From contig CM055092.1 of the NCBI GenBank assembly GCA_029204225.1, forward strand, positions 79,124,527-79,188,526: 64,000 nucleotides of DNA, written 5' to 3'. This DNA is from Diphasiastrum complanatum. Its lineage: Eukaryota > Streptophyta > Lycopodiopsida > Lycopodiales > Lycopodiaceae. Below, one piece after another: positions 59,352 through 64,000 of this stretch. Position numbers and translations under genes: made by a program. The notes beneath the pieces are model-generated. The model was not told the origin of the DNA, did not search any database, and was given only the letters and a program-made list of their open reading frames with translations. Position 1 is the stretch's first letter; each line of letters opens with the position of its first letter.

Positions 59352-60015
59352 TATTAGAATTGTAGTTTAATTTTACAACGATGGCATAAATATGTAAATA
59401 CATTGCTTTTTTAGACAATGTCAATGTTTCTATGTTGGGTCCAATGTGGCCATGCACATGCCACGTACTAGTACATGTGTCTGGACTTGGTCATGTCATC
59501 TCTATGTTGGGTCCAGTTTGGCCATGCATGTGCCACGTACTAGTACATGTGTCTGGACTAGGTCCTGTCAGTGGCAACCTCGCCATGTGCCATGCAGGAC
59601 TTTTAATTTTACAACAATGTATATACAGTGCTTTTTTAGACAATGTGAATGTTTCTATGTTGGGTCCAATGTGGCCATGCATGTGCCATGTACTAGTACA
59701 TGTGTCTGGACTTTGTCACGTCATCTCTATGTTGGGTCCAGTGTGGCCATGCATGTGCCACGTACTAGTAAAGGTGTCTGGACTTGGTCCTGCTGTCAGT
59801 GGTAGCCTCGCCATGCAGGACTGCCCCTTAAGTAAATGTACTATATATTTTTCAGTTTTGGAGGTGAAAAAGATGAGCACAATATTATCCTTTATCCTAA
59901 GTGAATTTTTAGTGCTTATTTTGTGTGTGAGATTACTGAGCCAATACTTTGCTATTTGTGTGACACTCTGAACTTGTGGGTGAGTGGAAAATCACACAAC
60001 AATGTTTTTCTATCA
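59352..60015 (+). mobile_element. 5' LTR of an internally deleted Ty1/copia element
   Basis: Starts TATTAGAATTGTAG (the first G of TGTTAGAATT mutated to A) and ends TTTTTCTATCA. It is 664 bases against 361 for the 3' LTR, because a block of about 225 bases (TTTTTTAGACAATGT..ATGTTGGGTCCAATGTGGCC) occurs twice (from about 59408 and about 59632), with a further internal duplication of the ATGTTGGGTCCA..GTGTCTGGACT segment. A plant promoter-like ATATATTTTTCAG lies near 59843. Target duplication ATATC is at 59347-59351. Confidence 0.88.
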
Positions 60016-60016
60016 G

Positions 60017-60028
60017 TGGTATCAGCAT
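60017..60028 (+). other. Primer-binding site (initiator tRNA-Met type)
   Basis: TGGTATCAGCAT, one base after the LTR end; the standard TGGTATCAGAGC site with two late mismatches. Typical of plant Ty1/copia elements. Confidence 0.85.
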
Positions 60029-60513
60029 AGGTGGCAAAGACAGGAGCATAGCATTTTATGGATGAGAATAAGGTGTTTGGTAATGTTTCAGAATAAGCAA
60101 GTTGTCTTGGTAAAATAAATCAAGAACTGTTAGTTTCTCATCCAATTTGCAATCACTTGGTAGAATACTAAAGTAGATCACTGGTGAGGGCGAGAAAATT
60201 CGCCCCTAAAGAATTCTAAGAAAATCTCATAAATTGCATTTTTTTTTTTGAGAACTAGGGTGACAATTAGAGTGTTAAATAGCTTGTGAAAACTCTTATA
60301 TATCAAGCAAGGACTAAACACATACAGATCAAGTATCACTTTGTATGTAAGCATATGCTAAAGACTGGTGTTAAGGTGGCACACTATACCATTGTTGAAC
60401 ATGTAATTGATGTTCTTACAAAACTCTTGAGTAAGAACATGTTTGGAATGATTAGAAATAGACTTTCTGTTTGCGACATTGAGACTACACTTAAGCTTAA
60501 GCTTCAAGGAGAG
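60029..60513 (+). pseudogene. Deleted copia internal region with RNase H C-terminus
   Basis: Only about 485 bases remain. The open stretch from 60286 carries Q-A-R-T-K-H-I-Q-I-K-Y-H-F-V (copia RNase H A-R-T-K-H-I-D-x-x-Y-H-F motif) and D-V-L-T-K-L-L (D-I-x-T-K-x-L), ending E-C and TAG at 60517-60519, across the LTR edge. Gag, protease, integrase and RT are gone. Polypurine tract AAGGAGAG is at about 60507-60513. Confidence 0.88.
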
Positions 60514-60874
60514 TGTTAGAATTCAAGCTTAATTTTATAACGATGATAGAAATTCATTAGTATAGTGCTTTTTCTAGACAATGTACACACGTCTTTGTGG
60601 TGGGTCTAGTGCGGCCATGCATGTGCCATGTACTGGTATAGGTGTTGGGACTTGGTCCCGTTAGCGGCAAGCCAGGACTACACCTTAAGTATATGTACTA
60701 TATATATATATATATATCAGTTTGGGAGGAGAGAAAAATGAGCACAATATTATCCTTTCTTCTAAGTGAATTTTTGGTGCTAATATGTGTGTGGGATTAC
60801 CAAGCTAGTACTTTGCTATTTCTCCGATGATCATGTGGGTGAGGGGAGATTCACACAACAATGTTTTTTTAACA
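60514..60874 (+). mobile_element. 3' LTR of the copia element
   Basis: TGTTAGAATTCAAGC to TTTTTTTAACA, 361 bases, followed by target duplication ATATC (60875-60879), identical to that left of the 5' LTR. It has a TATATATATATATA run near 60700. Clearly homologous to 59352-60015 but without the internal duplications and with several substitutions. Confidence 0.9.
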
Positions 60875-60879
60875 ATATC

Positions 60880-62385
60880 ACCGTCATTGTCACCAACCTC
60901 ATTGCTCAATTTGGTGATAATTAGATTTGTATATATTCATAATCTGAGGCGGTGTCCCTTTCACCATCATTGTTATTGCTACCAAAAACATTGTTGATCT
61001 CTTCGTTAGACACCATCAATATATCTTCTTCTGTCATTCATATCTCATATAAAATTCTCTCAATGCTTAAAAGTATAGAAGGCATTTATCCTTATTGCTC
61101 AAAAGATTTGAACATCACAAGTTATACCAAAAAGATTTGACATACTATACTACATACTCAGTGTGCATATGAGTCAACATGAACATGGGCTTTGACCTTG
61201 AAGTTGTAGACATTAAAATAAATAGACAATGTGTAACATAATGAACTACGCATGATCCTTTATGGAAAACTTTTGATTTTTTACATCATTCATTATCAAA
61301 CTATCATTCATATCTTATATAGGTCACATGCTTTGTCGAGAATATTTGAATTATTATAATACAACTTCATTAGGCATATACTTGAACATGAACATGGGCT
61401 TTGACCTTCAAGGTGTGGACTTTTGGATTGAGGCAATACACAACATGATGAATTATGCATGATTCTTTATATGCAAATTTGGATTTTTTTAGGATCTTAT
61501 TTGGAATCTACCATAAATAAAATAATTGCAACATTTTTAGGTGTCTAGGTAATGCGTATGTTGCAAGTATGCTTAAATAATTACAACATCTATCTATTTT
61601 TTGCATTTTTGGAATAAAAATAAAGTTGGAATTTTAATTTTACTATTAATGGATGAAGAATATTCTCATTTTAGCCACTTAACAGATATGTATCTGGAAA
61701 GGTTTCTTGAAAGAAATAAGTAAATTGAATTGAAAATTATCTATTTCTTGCTTTTACATATGTGAGTATGTATAGTATTAAATATGAACAATATTATTTT
61801 TTAAAAACATGAAGACACCAAATTGAGGATATGAAGTGATTTTTAGTTTAATGAATCACAAAGATTCATGCTTATACTGAACTTCAAAAATTGCAAGTGG
61901 TATATAGATTGCAAATAGATTGTAGGAATCTAAATAAGAACAATATTTATAGGTATTTGTTACCTTACGCATGATATGAACTAACATATGATACAAATTG
62001 TGAGCATTTTTGTGGCAATGTAATCAAATTCTAAACCACTCAATTGAAACATATTGATGCATGTCAAGAATAGAAAATAACTATATATTTCTAAATTTAG
62101 AATTTTACCTAAACTGTAAATTCATCTTTTTGTTGGATAATTTAGAAAAAGTTGTTGGTGTCAGATATGAATCTAGACATGTTTACAACATATCAATCTC
62201 AATTTTAATACCGTTCTCCCTCTACCTAGATAAAAACGAATGTAAACAATAGAGAGTATACTTTAAGATAATAAGGCTTGGCTAGAGTAAGAAGGATAAA
62301 TCGTCCATATATTTCTTGAAAGCATTTCACAGCTACATGCTAGAACAAAAAATTGCATTTCTTCACATTTTAAAAAAAAAATTAA
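60880..62385. other. AT-rich stretch with a diverged direct duplication
   Basis: GAACATGGGCTTTGACCTT..GTGTAG/GGAC..ATGAACTACGCATGATCCTT occurs near 61182-61262 and again near 61391-61468, a period of about 210 bases. No coding evidence. Confidence 0.5.
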
Positions 62386-62387
62386 AG

Positions 62388-63660
<1,273 letters not shown>

Positions 63661-63679
63661 ATCGCACAGATTCCGACGT

Positions 63680-64000
63680 ATGTTCAAAAATTTCATGATG
63701 CGTCGCAATCCGACACGTCGAAATCCGACATCTCGGTAAAAAATCTGAAAATCAGGATTCGACAACCGGGAAATATGGGCGGCAACCAACTAAAAGGCAC
63801 GTCGGAATCCGACATGTCGGATTCTGACATGCAGACGTGGATATGACCTGCCATAGTTTTAAAAAAAAAAAAGATTCGGACGGACGTCGGAATCCGACGT
63901 CCACGTCGGCAATCCATAAAGCATGTCCACGGCATCTGGCACTTGTTGTCTGGGCCTGAGTGGGCACAGACGTCGGATTTCGACGTTTTTGGAGGACGTC
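63680..64000. repeat. Array of near-palindromic GTCGGAATCCGAC units
   Basis: Units such as GACGTCGGAATCCGACGTC, CACGTCGGAATCCGACATG, ACGTCGAAATCCGACATC and GACGTCGGATTTCGACGT occur at least eight times, irregularly spaced. Each is close to self-complementary and contains GACGTC or a derivative. The array is relatively CG-dinucleotide-rich against AT-rich surroundings and runs off the right edge. Confidence 0.7.

Noticed and set aside
59432-59971. 179-codon open frame with repeated C-H-V-L-V-H-V-S-G-L segments
   Set aside because: It lies wholly inside the 5' LTR and its repeats are the LTR duplications.

Overview
The window reads as nuclear DNA of a vascular plant. It is AT-rich and gene-poor, with spliceosomal GT..AG introns, many decayed LTR retrotransposons, long GA/CT/TA microsatellites, a secreted cysteine-rich STIG1-type protein and a plant-type short-chain dehydrogenase with three exons. 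The low gene density and nested repeats suggest a large genome (fern, lycophyte, gymnosperm or similar), but the sequence alone does not fix the lineage. Only two genes look intact and are recognised: a STIG1-like secreted peptide gene at 34391-34852 (+) and an SDR at 49689-51537 (-), whose three exons splice in frame to 314 codons. LAYOUT. 1-960: antisense Ty1/copia integrase relic. 1021-9350: partial tandem duplication; two ~2.7-2.9 kb copies (1021-3751, 6410-9350) flank a decayed Ty3/gypsy pol (3752-6420) and carry a copia gag fragment and degenerate minisatellites. 9285-13800: mosaic of short repeats, a family of near-perfect hairpins, and a broken multi-exon minus-strand gene of unknown family (9725-11535). 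14436-16190: a second unrecognised broken gene (+) with an intron, stops and frameshifts. 16320-17030: array of a degenerate TTCGATACCC motif. 17031-27176: head-to-tail LTR-internal-LTR-internal-LTR array of a minus-strand, gag-only LTR retrotransposon. Its primer-binding regions hold a whole tRNA-Asp(GTC) sequence including the CCA end, and its LTRs carry 115-140 bp GA tracts. 27185-29800: decayed Ty1/copia (+). 29840-34000: unannotated AT-rich DNA and compound CT/CA repeats, then STIG1. 37494-38178: solo LTR related to the 17-27 kb family. 39597-41880: unknown ORFs, including a spliced plus-strand gene with an internal 24-residue duplication. 43889-46636: decayed Ty1/copia (+) and 3' LTR. 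49689-51537: SDR. 52255-57870: unknown broken coding stretches and a 340-bp foldback. 59352-60874: internally deleted Ty1/copia element with both LTRs and a perfect ATATC target-site duplication. 62390-62530: (TA)n. 63680-64000: array of a near-palindromic GTCGGAATCCGAC motif. The recognised genes show no operon or pathway link. The dominant theme is layered retrotransposon insertion, tandem recombination between LTRs and decay.
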